DNA from: Psychrobacillus sp044762855
GTDB lineage: Bacteria > Bacillota > Bacilli > Bacillales_A > Planococcaceae
NCBI RefSeq assembly: GCF_044762855.1
Contig: NZ_JBIWFB010000002.1
Span: 124,001 to 188,000 of the forward strand
Direction of reading: 5' to 3'
Length of the DNA: 64,000 nt
Positions 1 through 8,296 of the stretch are shown here, piece after piece. Below the pieces are notes generated by a model that did not search any database, had not been told where the DNA came from, and was given only the letters and a program-made list of their open reading frames with translations. The position numbers and the translations under genes were made by a program. The first letter of the stretch is position 1; each line of letters opens with the position of its first letter.

Positions 1-1017
1 GTTTTAACAGAAGTGGCAAAGAAATATAAAACGTCTGGTAAACAATTGTTGTTAATCGGAACAAATGATTTCTATGTCCGATTAATTATTGAAAATGCAA
101 GAGCGTTAAAAGAAATGTATGTGTTTAACTATATGTCGGAAGAATTGATGAATAATCTTCTTGTGAAATCGAACTTTTATAAGCTTTGTGAAGAGCATGG
201 AATTGATGCACCAAAAACATATTATTATTCATGTGCCAAAAAAGAGCCTTTTACGGAGGAAGTATTATTTCCTTTAATTATTAAACCGAGCAATGGGGTT
301 CAATATTATAAAAATAAATTCCCAGGGCAGCAAAAAGTTTATCGTGTAGAATCTCGAGAAGAACTAAATGATGTCATTAACAAAGTGAATGCTAGTGGAT
401 ATGTGGATGATCTAATTATTCAAGATTATATTCCTGGTGATGATACGTATATGTGGGATTCTGTTTTTTATATGAACTCAAAAGGAAAAGCGCAGTTAAG
501 CACGCTTGCACAAGTAGTGTTGCAAGAACATACGGTTACAGCAATTGGAAACTATACCGCACTGATTACAAGATATGACGAAGAATTGATGAAAAAGCTT
601 CAGCATTTTTTAGAAGCGGTAGGGTATGTTGGCTTTGCTAACTTTGATTTGAAGTTTGATGAACGCGACGGTAAATTCAAAGTGTTTGAAGTGAATATTC
701 GTCAAGGACGCTCAAGTTATTATACGACGGCGCTTGGACATAATATGGCTAGATATTTTGTGGATGATGTAATTTATAATAAAGCAAAACCGCTGACATT
801 ATTAAATGAGCATTATTTGTTTACGGTCGTGCCAAAAATTGTGTTAAAGAAGTTTGTTGATAACAAAGAAATCCAAAAAGAAATTAGACATTTGTTAAGA
901 ACAGGAAAATGGGGAAATCCATTATTTTATAAAAACGATACCAATTTCATGCGGAAGTTCTATTTAATTGCTCGCCAGTTCAATTATTATAAAAAATATA
1001 AAAATAATAATTGGTGA
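1..1017 (+). CDS. ATP-grasp ligase-type protein (5' end missing)
   Basis: The reading frame is open to the first base (an in-frame GTG at 13 is probably internal), so the N-terminus lies outside the window. The visible 338 or so residues resemble ATP-grasp carboxylate-amine ligases: a lysine in LIIKPSNG suits ATP binding, IIQDYIPGDD suits the next strand, and FEVNIRQGRSS near the middle carries the Glu/Asn pair expected to bind Mg-ATP. Such enzymes join a carboxylate to an amine through an acyl phosphate; the substrate cannot be told from this sequence. The tail is basic and rich in Tyr/Lys. A terminator follows after about 85 bases, so it ends its transcription unit. Confidence 0.7.
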   Translation, partial: VLTEVAKKYKTSGKQLLLIGTNDFYVRLIIENARALKEMYVFNYMSEELMNNLLVKSNFYKLCEEHGIDAPKTYYYSCAKKEPFTEEVLFPLIIKPSNGVQYYKNKFPGQQKVYRVESREELNDVINKVNASGYVDDLIIQDYIPGDDTYMWDSVFYMNSKGKAQLSTLAQVVLQEHTVTAIGNYTALITRYDEELMKKLQHFLEAVGYVGFANFDLKFDERDGKFKVFEVNIRQGRSSYYTTALGHNMARYFVDDVIYNKAKPLTLLNEHYLFTVVPKIVLKKFVDNKEIQKEIRHLLRTGKWGNPLFYKNDTNFMRKFYLIARQFNYYKKYKNNNW

Positions 1018-1100
1018 GGAAAAGTTTACAATATATTCATAGTAGATTTACAATCATCTGTTACATTTAAATAGACCCCTTTTCCAAACGATTTACCTAA

Positions 1101-1129
1101 AAAAAGCTAGCGCCCTGCTAGCTTTTTTT
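1101..1129 (+). terminator. Rho-independent terminator of the ATP-grasp gene
   Basis: A short GC-richer stem (GCTAGC at 1106-1111 pairing with 1117-1122, extended by A/T pairs) has a five-base loop and is followed by seven T residues. Confidence 0.85.
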
Positions 1130-1184
1130 ATTATTACAAAAGTGTTACTGGTGCCAGGCACCAGTAACACTTTTGTAATAATAA
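1128..1184. repeat. 57-bp perfect palindrome, 28-bp arms
   Basis: Arms 1128-1155 and 1157-1184 are perfectly complementary around a single central A at 1156. The core reads GGTGCCAGGCACC. It directly abuts the terminator and is far longer than a terminator needs. It could be a REP-like mobile palindrome or a cruciform/RNA hairpin. No transposase is next to it. Confidence 0.85.
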
Positions 1185-1263
1185 TGTACTTGCAGTAATT
1201 TTTTTGAAACCAAATGAGTCATTACTCCGTAAAAGAAGTATACATATAGAAAGGGGATATACG

Positions 1264-2238
1264 ATGAGTACAAAGAGATTAATATCCATCATTGTTGCTT
1301 CGATCATAGGAATTATTTTATTATCTGCTGTATTTACATCTTGGTACACAGTAGATGAATCAGAACAAGCAATCGTTATTACTTTTGGGGAAGCTGGCGA
1401 CCCAATTACAGAATCAGGTTTAAAATTTAAAATGCCGTGGCCAATTCAAAAAGTAGAAAAATTATCTAAAGAAACTTTTAGTCTACAATTTGGTTACAAA
1501 CAAACAGCAGACGGGGAAATCGAATCATTCGATAAAGACACAAAAATGATTACTGGAGACGATAATATTGTCTTAACGGATTTAGTCGTACAATGGAAGA
1601 TTACTGACCCAAAAGCTTATTTATTTAACTCCGAAAGTCCTCAAGACTTATTGCATGATGCAACATCCGCTTCTATTCGTTCCGTTATTGGAAACTCTAA
1701 AATTGACGACGCTTTAACATCTGGAAAAGCGCAAATTGAAGCAGACACCGTTGAACTATTGGGTTCATTAATCGATAAATACGACATTGGTATTACAGTA
1801 CTTACTGTAAAACTGCAAGACGTAGAATTGCCAAATGCGGAAGTTCGATCTGCTTTTACTGCTGTAACGGATGCAGAAGAAACAAAGAACACCAAAGTAA
1901 ACCAAGCTGAAAAATATGTCAATCAAAAAATGAGTGAGGCAGAAGGGGAAGTAGATGCCATCAAATCGGAAGCAACTGGATATAAAACGGCCCGTATTCA
2001 ACAAGCGCTCGGAGATGTAGAATTGTTCAATAAACTTTACGTTGAATATGCAGACAATAAAGAGATTACGAGACAGCGACTTGTCATGGAAACACTCGAT
2101 GCAGTATTACCAAATGCTCAAATTTATATTATGAACGATGATGGTGGCACGATGAAATACTTGCCGCTTCAACCACTTGAATCGAATAAACAAACACCAC
2201 CACCAGCTACAGAAACGGAAGAAGGGAGTGGACAATAA
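1264..2238 (+). CDS. hflK: HflK-type SPFH/prohibitin-domain membrane protein
   Basis: Encodes 324 residues: one N-terminal membrane segment (about 6-28), then an SPFH/band-7 domain beginning near ESEQAIVITFGE, and an Ala/Glu-rich coiled region. HflK and HflC form a large membrane cage that, in proteobacteria, modulates the FtsH protease. The ATG at 1264 is chosen because GAAAGGGG lies about 10 bases upstream; an in-frame earlier ATG at 1204 has no such site. The stop overlaps the hflC start (taATG), indicating translational coupling. The C-terminus is Pro/Thr/Glu-rich. No ftsH gene is nearby. Confidence 0.85.
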   Translation: MSTKRLISIIVASIIGIILLSAVFTSWYTVDESEQAIVITFGEAGDPITESGLKFKMPWPIQKVEKLSKETFSLQFGYKQTADGEIESFDKDTKMITGDDNIVLTDLVVQWKITDPKAYLFNSESPQDLLHDATSASIRSVIGNSKIDDALTSGKAQIEADTVELLGSLIDKYDIGITVLTVKLQDVELPNAEVRSAFTAVTDAEETKNTKVNQAEKYVNQKMSEAEGEVDAIKSEATGYKTARIQQALGDVELFNKLYVEYADNKEITRQRLVMETLDAVLPNAQIYIMNDDGGTMKYLPLQPLESNKQTPPPATETEEGSGQ

Positions 2239-3215
2239 TGGCAGATAATCACAATCCATTTTCTAATTTAGAAGAAAAATTTAAAGCAACGCAAAATAAA
2301 AAGAAGCCCCAAAAAGAAAAAACACCGATAGATTATAAGAAATATACAAAATCATTTATCGCAATTTTCCTTACGTTTGTTGTTATTGTAATTGCTTTTG
2401 CGAATATATATGTCGTGAAAGAAGGCGAGTTCAAAGTAGTTCGCCAGTTCGGGGAGATTAAAGCCATTAAAGATACACCAGGATTGCATATGAAAATACC
2501 ATTTATACAAAGTGTTACCACTATCCCAAAATATCAAATGAACTATAAATTATCAGAAGCAGAGATTAACACAAAAGACAAACGTCGAATAATCATTGAT
2601 AATTATGCGGTTTGGCGAGTTACGAACGCAAAAGAGATGATTTCGAATGCTGGTAATTTAATCAATGCTGGGTCCCGAATGGAAGAATTCATTTATTCAG
2701 TTGTACGTTCAGAACTTGGTCAATTAAACTATAACGAAATAATTAATGATGAAAATTCTTCACGAGGAAGTTTAAACGATCAGATTACAACTCATGTAAA
2801 TGAATTGCTTCAAAAAGACAAATACGGGATTGAAGTAATAGATGTTCGTATTAAACGTACAGACTTACCTGAAGAGAACGAGCAATCCGTTTACAATGAG
2901 ATGATTTCGGAAAGACAAAGTATTGCACAAAAGTTTTTATCTACAGGTGACGCAGACAAACGTCGGATTGAAGCAGACACAGACCGTCAAGTAAGAGAGA
3001 TGATTGCGACTGCTAAAAAAGATGCTGCAGTGATTGCTGCTGAAGGTGATGCAGAAGCAGCAAAAATTTACAATGATAGCTTTTCTAAAGATCCAGAGTT
3101 CTATTCTCTTTACCGAACACTTGAATCTTATAAGCGTACGATTGGAGAAGATTCGATGATTATCATTCCATCTGACTCTCCTTATGCGAAAATTCTTGCA
3201 GGTTACTTAGAATAG
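2238..3215 (+). CDS. hflC: HflC-type SPFH/prohibitin-domain membrane protein
   Basis: A 325-residue partner of the preceding HflK. A basic, hydrophilic N-terminal stretch (1-38) precedes one membrane helix (about 39-62) and the SPFH domain starting at VKEGEFKVVRQFG. The segment GDAEAAKIYNDSFSKDPEFY is the HflC-type signature near the C-terminus and separates it from HflK. Together with hflK it forms a two-gene operon with a one-base overlap. The pair sits directly upstream of polA, a position where B. subtilis has other genes. Confidence 0.88.
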   Translation: MADNHNPFSNLEEKFKATQNKKKPQKEKTPIDYKKYTKSFIAIFLTFVVIVIAFANIYVVKEGEFKVVRQFGEIKAIKDTPGLHMKIPFIQSVTTIPKYQMNYKLSEAEINTKDKRRIIIDNYAVWRVTNAKEMISNAGNLINAGSRMEEFIYSVVRSELGQLNYNEIINDENSSRGSLNDQITTHVNELLQKDKYGIEVIDVRIKRTDLPEENEQSVYNEMISERQSIAQKFLSTGDADKRRIEADTDRQVREMIATAKKDAAVIAAEGDAEAAKIYNDSFSKDPEFYSLYRTLESYKRTIGEDSMIIIPSDSPYAKILAGYLE

Positions 3216-3221
3216 TTTAAG

Positions 3222-3275
3222 AATCGTCATTCCCCTTACTATCATGGTAAGATATAGGGAATGACGATTTTATTT
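3222..3275 (+). terminator. Terminator of hflKC
   Basis: Arms 3222-3234 and 3257-3269 (AATCGTCATTCCC and its complement) form a long stem followed by TTATTTTCTT. Confidence 0.8.
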
Positions 3276-3315
3276 TCTTAAATAAGATGAATGGTAAATC
3301 GAAGGAGTGAACTTT

Positions 3316-5943
3316 ATGTCAAATGAAAAAATACTATTATTGGATGGAAATAGTCTCGCGTATCGAGCATTTTTTGCGTTACCTTTATTAACCAATGAAT
3401 CTGGCATACATACAAATGCGGTTTATGGTTTTACAATGATGCTTCAAAAAATTATGGAAGAAGAAAATCCAACGCATATGCTAGTAGCGTTCGATGCAGG
3501 GAAAACTACTTTCCGCCACTCGACTTTTGGAGAATATAAAGGCGGAAGACAGAAAACACCACCGGAACTTTCCGAACAATTTCCATATGTCCGTAAACTG
3601 ATTGATGCCTACGGGATTAAAAGATATGAGTTGGAAATGTATGAAGCGGACGATATAATCGGGACGCTAAGTAAACAAGCTGATGCAAATGGTCAGCAAG
3701 TTGTCATTGTATCGGGGGACAAAGATTTAACACAACTGGCAACAGAAAATACGACTGTCTATATTACGCGAAAAGGTATTACAGATATTGAAAAATATAC
3801 ACCTGCTCATGTGGAAGAAAAATACGGACTTACCCCATTACAAATTATTGATATGAAAGGTTTAATGGGAGACGCTTCCGATAATATCCCGGGTGTACCT
3901 GGTGTTGGTGAAAAAACAGCGATCAAACTATTAAAAGAACATGGTTCCGTAGAAAATTTATATCAAGCATTAGACACTGTTAGTGGTGTGAAGTTAAAAG
4001 AGAAATTAGTGGCAAACGAAGAGCAAGCAAAAATGAGTAAAACACTTGCAACAATCGAAACAAACGCTCCTATTGAAGTTACTGTAGATGATTTAACCTA
4101 TAGCGGGCCAAATATGGAAGAAGTAGTGGAGATTTGGAAAGAACTTTCGTTTAAAACACTTTTAGAGAAATCTGATTTCGTTGCAGAAGAACAGGAAACG
4201 GCGGAAATGAATTATGAAGTGTTAGAGGAAGTAGATGCTTCCCTATTAAAAGACCCAATGGCCGTTCATTTTGAAATGTACGACGAACAATATCATACGA
4301 GTGAATTACTTGGGATTGCTTTATCGGATGGCGATGACTCCTATTTTATCCAAGGGACGAAAGCATTTCAATCGGATGCCTTCTGCGCATGGTTAGAGGA
4401 TGATTCGAAACAGAAATTTCTGTCGGACTCCAAAGCGACGCAGGCAGTAAGCAGAAAATATGGCGTCAGTATACAAGGCGCGGAATTTGATCTCCTATTA
4501 GCAGCCTATATTGTCAATCAATCCATCTCTTCTGGCGACGTATCTACACTGGCAAAAGAATTCGGAAACTATAACGTCTGGACGGACGAAACTGTTTATG
4601 GAAAAGGTGCCAAAAAATCGACGCCTGAACTGGAGAAAGTTGCTGAACATGCGGCTCGAAAAGCGCAAGCGATATGGCAATTAAAGCCGACACTAGAAGA
4701 AAAGCTGAAAGAAAATGAGCAGTTCGAATTGTATAAAGAATTGGAATTACCACTTGCATCTATTCTAGGAACGATGGAATCCGACGGGGTGAAAGTGGAC
4801 AAACAAATACTTGTCGAGATGGGACATGACTTAGAAGTGAAGTTGCAATCCATTGAGCATGACATATATGCGCTGGCAGGAGAAAAGTTTAATATTAATT
4901 CTCCTAAACAATTAGGGGTCATTTTATTTGAAAAAATTGGACTTACTCCGATAAAGAAAACGAAGACAGGGTATTCTACAGCGGCAGATGTACTGGAAAA
5001 GTTAGCAAGTGAACATGAGATTATTGAACAAATTCTTCATTATCGTCAACTAGGAAAGTTAAACTCAACATATATCGAAGGTCTATTAAAAGAAATCCAT
5101 GAAGCAGATGGGAAAATTCATACTCGCTACCAACAAGCATTAACTTCTACAGGGCGTCTGAGTTCAATTAATCCGAATTTGCAAAACATACCGGTCCGTT
5201 TAGAAGAAGGTAGAAAAATTCGAAAAGCATTCGTTCCGTCACAGCCTGACTGGGTTATGTTTGCAGCGGATTATTCGCAAATCGAACTTCGTGTGCTTGC
5301 CCATATGTCAGAAGATAAAAACTTAGTAGATGCATTTAATAATGATTTGGATATTCATACGAAAACAGCAATGGACGTATTCCATGTAGCCGCGGAAGAT
5401 GTGACTTCGGACATGCGCCGTGCTGCCAAAGCGGTTAACTTTGGAATTGTATATGGTATTAGCGATTATGGTTTATCGCAAAACCTGGACATTACAAGAA
5501 AAGAAGCTGCGACTTTTATCGAGCAATATTTAAATAGTTTCCCAGGTGTAAAAGAATATATGGATGATATTGTACATGAAGCTAAACAAAAAGGGTTTGT
5601 CACAACCATTTTAAATAGAAGAAGATATTTACCTGAAATTACAAGTTCCAATTTTAATCTGAGAAGCTTTGCGGAGCGTACTGCTATGAATACTCCAATT
5701 CAAGGAAGTGCAGCAGATATTATTAAAAAAGCGATGATTGATATGGCGCAACGCTTGAAAGATGAAAAGATGCAAACGAAGATGCTTTTACAAGTACATG
5801 ATGAGTTAATCTTCGAGGCTCCAAAAGAAGAAATTGCATTACTCGAAAAAATTGTACCAGAAGTAATGGATACTGCGATTAAATTACTCGTTCCATTGAA
5901 AGTGGATTATGCATTCGGTGCTTCTTGGTATGAAACTAAATAA
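3316..5943 (+). CDS. polA: DNA polymerase I
   Basis: 875 residues, close to the usual length in Bacillus. The N-terminal 5' nuclease domain (about 1-290) shows LLLDGNSLAYRAFFALP, YEADDIIGTL, SGDKDLTQL and the helix-hairpin-helix GVPGVGEKTAIKLL. A degenerate 3'-5' exonuclease-like domain follows, as is usual in this group. The polymerase domain shows motif A (AADYSQIELRVLAHM), motif B (RRAAKAVNFGIVYGIS) and motif C (QVHDEL). It fills gaps and removes primers in repair and lagging-strand synthesis. The ATG at 3316 has AAGGAG at 3302-3307; an in-frame GTG at 3307 overlaps that site and is rejected. mutM follows after 12 bases. Confidence 0.98.
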   Translation: MSNEKILLLDGNSLAYRAFFALPLLTNESGIHTNAVYGFTMMLQKIMEEENPTHMLVAFDAGKTTFRHSTFGEYKGGRQKTPPELSEQFPYVRKLIDAYGIKRYELEMYEADDIIGTLSKQADANGQQVVIVSGDKDLTQLATENTTVYITRKGITDIEKYTPAHVEEKYGLTPLQIIDMKGLMGDASDNIPGVPGVGEKTAIKLLKEHGSVENLYQALDTVSGVKLKEKLVANEEQAKMSKTLATIETNAPIEVTVDDLTYSGPNMEEVVEIWKELSFKTLLEKSDFVAEEQETAEMNYEVLEEVDASLLKDPMAVHFEMYDEQYHTSELLGIALSDGDDSYFIQGTKAFQSDAFCAWLEDDSKQKFLSDSKATQAVSRKYGVSIQGAEFDLLLAAYIVNQSISSGDVSTLAKEFGNYNVWTDETVYGKGAKKSTPELEKVAEHAARKAQAIWQLKPTLEEKLKENEQFELYKELELPLASILGTMESDGVKVDKQILVEMGHDLEVKLQSIEHDIYALAGEKFNINSPKQLGVILFEKIGLTPIKKTKTGYSTAADVLEKLASEHEIIEQILHYRQLGKLNSTYIEGLLKEIHEADGKIHTRYQQALTSTGRLSSINPNLQNIPVRLEEGRKIRKAFVPSQPDWVMFAADYSQIELRVLAHMSEDKNLVDAFNNDLDIHTKTAMDVFHVAAEDVTSDMRRAAKAVNFGIVYGISDYGLSQNLDITRKEAATFIEQYLNSFPGVKEYMDDIVHEAKQKGFVTTILNRRRYLPEITSSNFNLRSFAERTAMNTPIQGSAADIIKKAMIDMAQRLKDEKMQTKMLLQVHDELIFEAPKEEIALLEKIVPEVMDTAIKLLVPLKVDYAFGASWYETK

Positions 5944-5955
5944 GGAGTTTTTAAT

Positions 5956-6828
5956 ATGCCTGAATTACCAGAAGTGGAAGGGGTTGTCCGGTCGTTGCGA
6001 CCAATTGCAACGGGGAAAACAATTCAATCTGTAGATGTTTCGGAAACGATTATCACATCTAAAGCTAATGGCAAAGAAGCAATTATAAAAGGGGCAGATG
6101 TAGATGCGTTCCGAGAAGCACTGCCTCAAATGACAATTGAAAGAATTGATAGACGATCCAAATATATTTATTTTCATTTACAAAAAGATGGAATCCCTCA
6201 TTTACTCGTTTCACATTTAGGGATGTCCGGAGCTTGGTTTTACGTTCGAAGCTTGAATGAAATTGGAGAAGACAAATTTATACGGCATTCGCATGTTATT
6301 CTCCATTTGGAGGAAGGTGACATGCTCGTCTATGCAGATATTAGACGATTTGGAGAGCTCCGTCTTTTAGAAAGCGAAGCAGATTACCCACCATTGTTGC
6401 TAATGGCACCAGAGCCTTTTGACCAAGAAGCTTTAGATCATTATTTGGCGATGAGTATTTTACCCAAATATGAAAATAAAGCGATTAAGGAATTTATCAT
6501 GGATGGCCAAGTTGTATCGGGTTGCGGAAATATTTATGCAACAGAAGCGTTGTTCAGGTTGAGAATCCATCCAGCGCGAAAAGTGAAACGAATAAGTAAA
6601 GAAAGAAAAATACAGTTGTTTAACGAAATCGTCATCGTGTTACTTGATAGTATCGAAAACGGAGGAAGTACAATCTCTGACTATCGCAATATTAATGGCG
6701 GAGCTGGCAATATGCAAAATCGATTACAAATGTATAGCAAAAAGAATTGCCCTATTTGTGGTCGAAAAACTTTGCAAAAAACGATCGGTGGAAGAACCTC
6801 CACTTATTGTGGGACATGTCAGAAATAA
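5956..6828 (+). CDS. mutM: Formamidopyrimidine-DNA glycosylase
   Basis: 290 residues beginning MPELPEVEGVVRSL; Pro2 is the catalytic amine and Glu3 assists in the bifunctional glycosylase/AP-lyase reaction that removes 8-oxoguanine and FaPy bases. A C-terminal four-cysteine zinc finger (CPICG...CGTCQK) closes the protein. GGAG in TAAGGAG precedes the ATG. It is co-transcribed with polA (12-base gap) and coaE (12-base gap), the conserved Bacillales repair cluster. Confidence 0.98.
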   Translation: MPELPEVEGVVRSLRPIATGKTIQSVDVSETIITSKANGKEAIIKGADVDAFREALPQMTIERIDRRSKYIYFHLQKDGIPHLLVSHLGMSGAWFYVRSLNEIGEDKFIRHSHVILHLEEGDMLVYADIRRFGELRLLESEADYPPLLLMAPEPFDQEALDHYLAMSILPKYENKAIKEFIMDGQVVSGCGNIYATEALFRLRIHPARKVKRISKERKIQLFNEIVIVLLDSIENGGSTISDYRNINGGAGNMQNRLQMYSKKNCPICGRKTLQKTIGGRTSTYCGTCQK

Positions 6829-6840
6829 CGGAGGATTGTT

Positions 6841-7440
6841 ATGATTATTGGTTTAACAGGAAGTATTGCTAGTGGAAAAAGTACTGTGTCGAATATGTTG
6901 AAAGTATTAGGATATCCCATTATCGATGCAGATATCGTAGCACGAATAGTTGTTGAAAAAGGAACGGAAACATTGGAAACGATAACTGAAGTCTTTGGTC
7001 AAGAAGTCATTGCAGAAGACGGTTCTTTAAATCGCGAAAAATTAGGAGGAATCATTTTTTCTGATCCTTCTAAACGAAAAACTTTAAATGATATTATTCA
7101 TCCAGCCATTCGTGCGGAAATGCTTCGTCAAAAGGAGCAACTATTAAAAGAAGGTTATCCAACTATTATCATGGATATCCCATTGCTATTTGAAAGTAAA
7201 CTGCAATCGTATGTAGAAAAAATATTAGTCGTAACAGTGTCAGAAGAAATGCAATTGGAACGTTTAATGGCTCGCAATAATTTTACACTAGAAGAAGCCA
7301 AAGCAAGAATCCAATCACAACTCCCATTATCAATCAAAGAAAAAGAAGCAGACGCAGTTATTTATAATAATGGGACTCTAGAATCAACTGAACAACAATT
7401 GAAAAAAATATTAAGCGAATGGAACGTGCTAAACGCTTAA
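6841..7440 (+). CDS. coaE: Dephospho-CoA kinase
   Basis: 199 residues starting with the P-loop GLTGSIASGKST. It catalyses the last step of coenzyme A synthesis, ATP-dependent phosphorylation of the 3'-hydroxyl of dephospho-CoA. DIPLLFE around residue 110 and the lid region AKARIQSQLP are typical of the family. CGGAGG lies just upstream of the ATG. It is the last gene of the polA-mutM-coaE unit, and a terminator follows at once. Confidence 0.97.
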   Translation: MIIGLTGSIASGKSTVSNMLKVLGYPIIDADIVARIVVEKGTETLETITEVFGQEVIAEDGSLNREKLGGIIFSDPSKRKTLNDIIHPAIRAEMLRQKEQLLKEGYPTIIMDIPLLFESKLQSYVEKILVVTVSEEMQLERLMARNNFTLEEAKARIQSQLPLSIKEKEADAVIYNNGTLESTEQQLKKILSEWNVLNA

Positions 7441-7449
7441 TATGAAAGG

Positions 7450-7479
7450 CTGTAAACAAACTTGTTTACAGTCTTTTTT
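7450..7479 (+). terminator. Terminator of polA-mutM-coaE
   Basis: Perfect 10-bp stem (7450-7459 with 7462-7471) followed by TCTTTTTT. Confidence 0.88.
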
Positions 7480-7611
7480 ATAGCAAGGGATATAAAGATA
7501 CTGTGCGGTAGTGACGGCTATATTTCCGCCGGGTGAGTGACGAGACGCAACATCGCTAACGCTCTTGTAGGGTTTCACACCGGCGTCCAAAATCCCAAAG
7601 AATGGCTAAGG

Positions 7612-7716
7612 GCAATCAAAAAGCTATTGAAGGCAACTAATTTCAGTATGAAAGCCACTAAAATCAGCATGAGAGCAACTAAATTGCCGTTGAAAGCAAT
7701 TAATTTCTCACAATAG
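7612..7716. repeat. Five degenerate 21-bp tandem units inside copy A
   Basis: Units start at 7612, 7633, 7654, 7675 and 7696 with GCAATC, GCAACT, GCCACT, GCAACT and GCAATT, exactly 21 bases apart. Each continues with an A/T-rich stretch and a GAAAG- or GAGAG-like junction. Confidence 0.85.
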
Positions 7717-7891
7717 CTCTTTACTTGTATTGAGACGAACATGATTTAGGCATATTAGAGGAATAATATGCCTAAAAGCCCGTCAAACTTGGCTGGTCGG
7801 CATCTGCTCGACTAGTTTATCGTGTTCAAAGGCCAGATTGTCTCGTTCGACCATTCAGTGTTAATTTTGAACACTGATAAGTAAGTTTTTT

Positions 7892-8035
7892 CCATTGATT
7901 TTCGCTGCAGACGGCGACTCCAGTGGGATCAAGTGAGTTAAATGAGACTTCACAACGTACGCGCGTAGGCGCGGCGGTGAAGGCTCATCACTCACCCCAC
8001 GGAAAGCGTCCGTCCTGCAGCGAAAATCACAGTGG
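7892..8035. repeat. Large foldback module of copy A
   Basis: The outer arm 7892-7910 (CCATTGATTTTCGCTGCAG) pairs with 8015-8035, with two unpaired bases. Inside, a GTGAG...GACTTCAC stretch near 7935-7955 pairs with GGTGAAG...CTCAC near 7977-7995. The whole forms a hairpin of about 144 nt. Confidence 0.75.
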
Positions 8036-8215
8036 ATCCTAATAGAGCAATATACAGCACAGTATCCCTATTATGTGCGATATTTCATTCATCTTTATCA
8101 TTCTAAATTTGGAGCTAGGATAGGCGTTAGTGTCTTTATTTATATAGCAACAACAATATTTGAACAACGACATACAACCAGTTATAAAATAAAAATATCT
8201 TTCTTTAAAAATGGG

Positions 8216-8265
8216 GCTACATGATTAAGATAATGTGTTATACTAATTACAAGTTGTAAAACATA
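8216..8265 (+). promoter_or_regulatory. gapB promoter with CcpN-type operator sites
   Basis: The -10 box TATACT lies at 8239-8244, with a weak -35 about 17 bases upstream. TGTGTTATACT at 8234-8244 matches, as I recall it, the CcpN operator consensus TRTGHYATAYW at every position and overlaps the -10. On the minus strand 8255-8265 (TATGTTTTACA) matches it with one mismatch. CcpN represses gluconeogenic gapB in B. subtilis during glycolytic growth, so the same control is likely here. The rest of 8074-8215 holds nothing I recognise. Confidence 0.6.
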
Positions 8266-8296
8266 AAGTATCACACAGTTACAGGAGGATTTTTAC

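Larger units (their letters stand above)
7519..8073. repeat. Dispersed intergenic repeat, copy A
   Basis: This roughly 555-bp block aligns closely with 29560-30127 and in part with 16810-17060. It has three modules: a left imperfect hairpin with GCTAACGCTC, an array of 21-bp units, and a large right-hand foldback. No ORF with coding character spans it. Boundaries are approximate because they come from comparing copies by eye. The left flank GATACTGTGC (7498-7507) is the inverse complement of GCACAGTATC near 8056-8065, a possible pair of terminal inverted repeats. A MITE-like or structured-RNA element is the simplest reading. Confidence 0.75.

Noticed and set aside
1204..1263. Earlier ATG for hflK
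   Set aside because: It adds a 20-residue basic stretch before the membrane helix without a ribosome-binding site; AAGGGG serves 1264.
7612..7716. CRISPR array from the 21-bp units
   Set aside because: The units are degenerate and contiguous, with no unique spacers and no cas genes.
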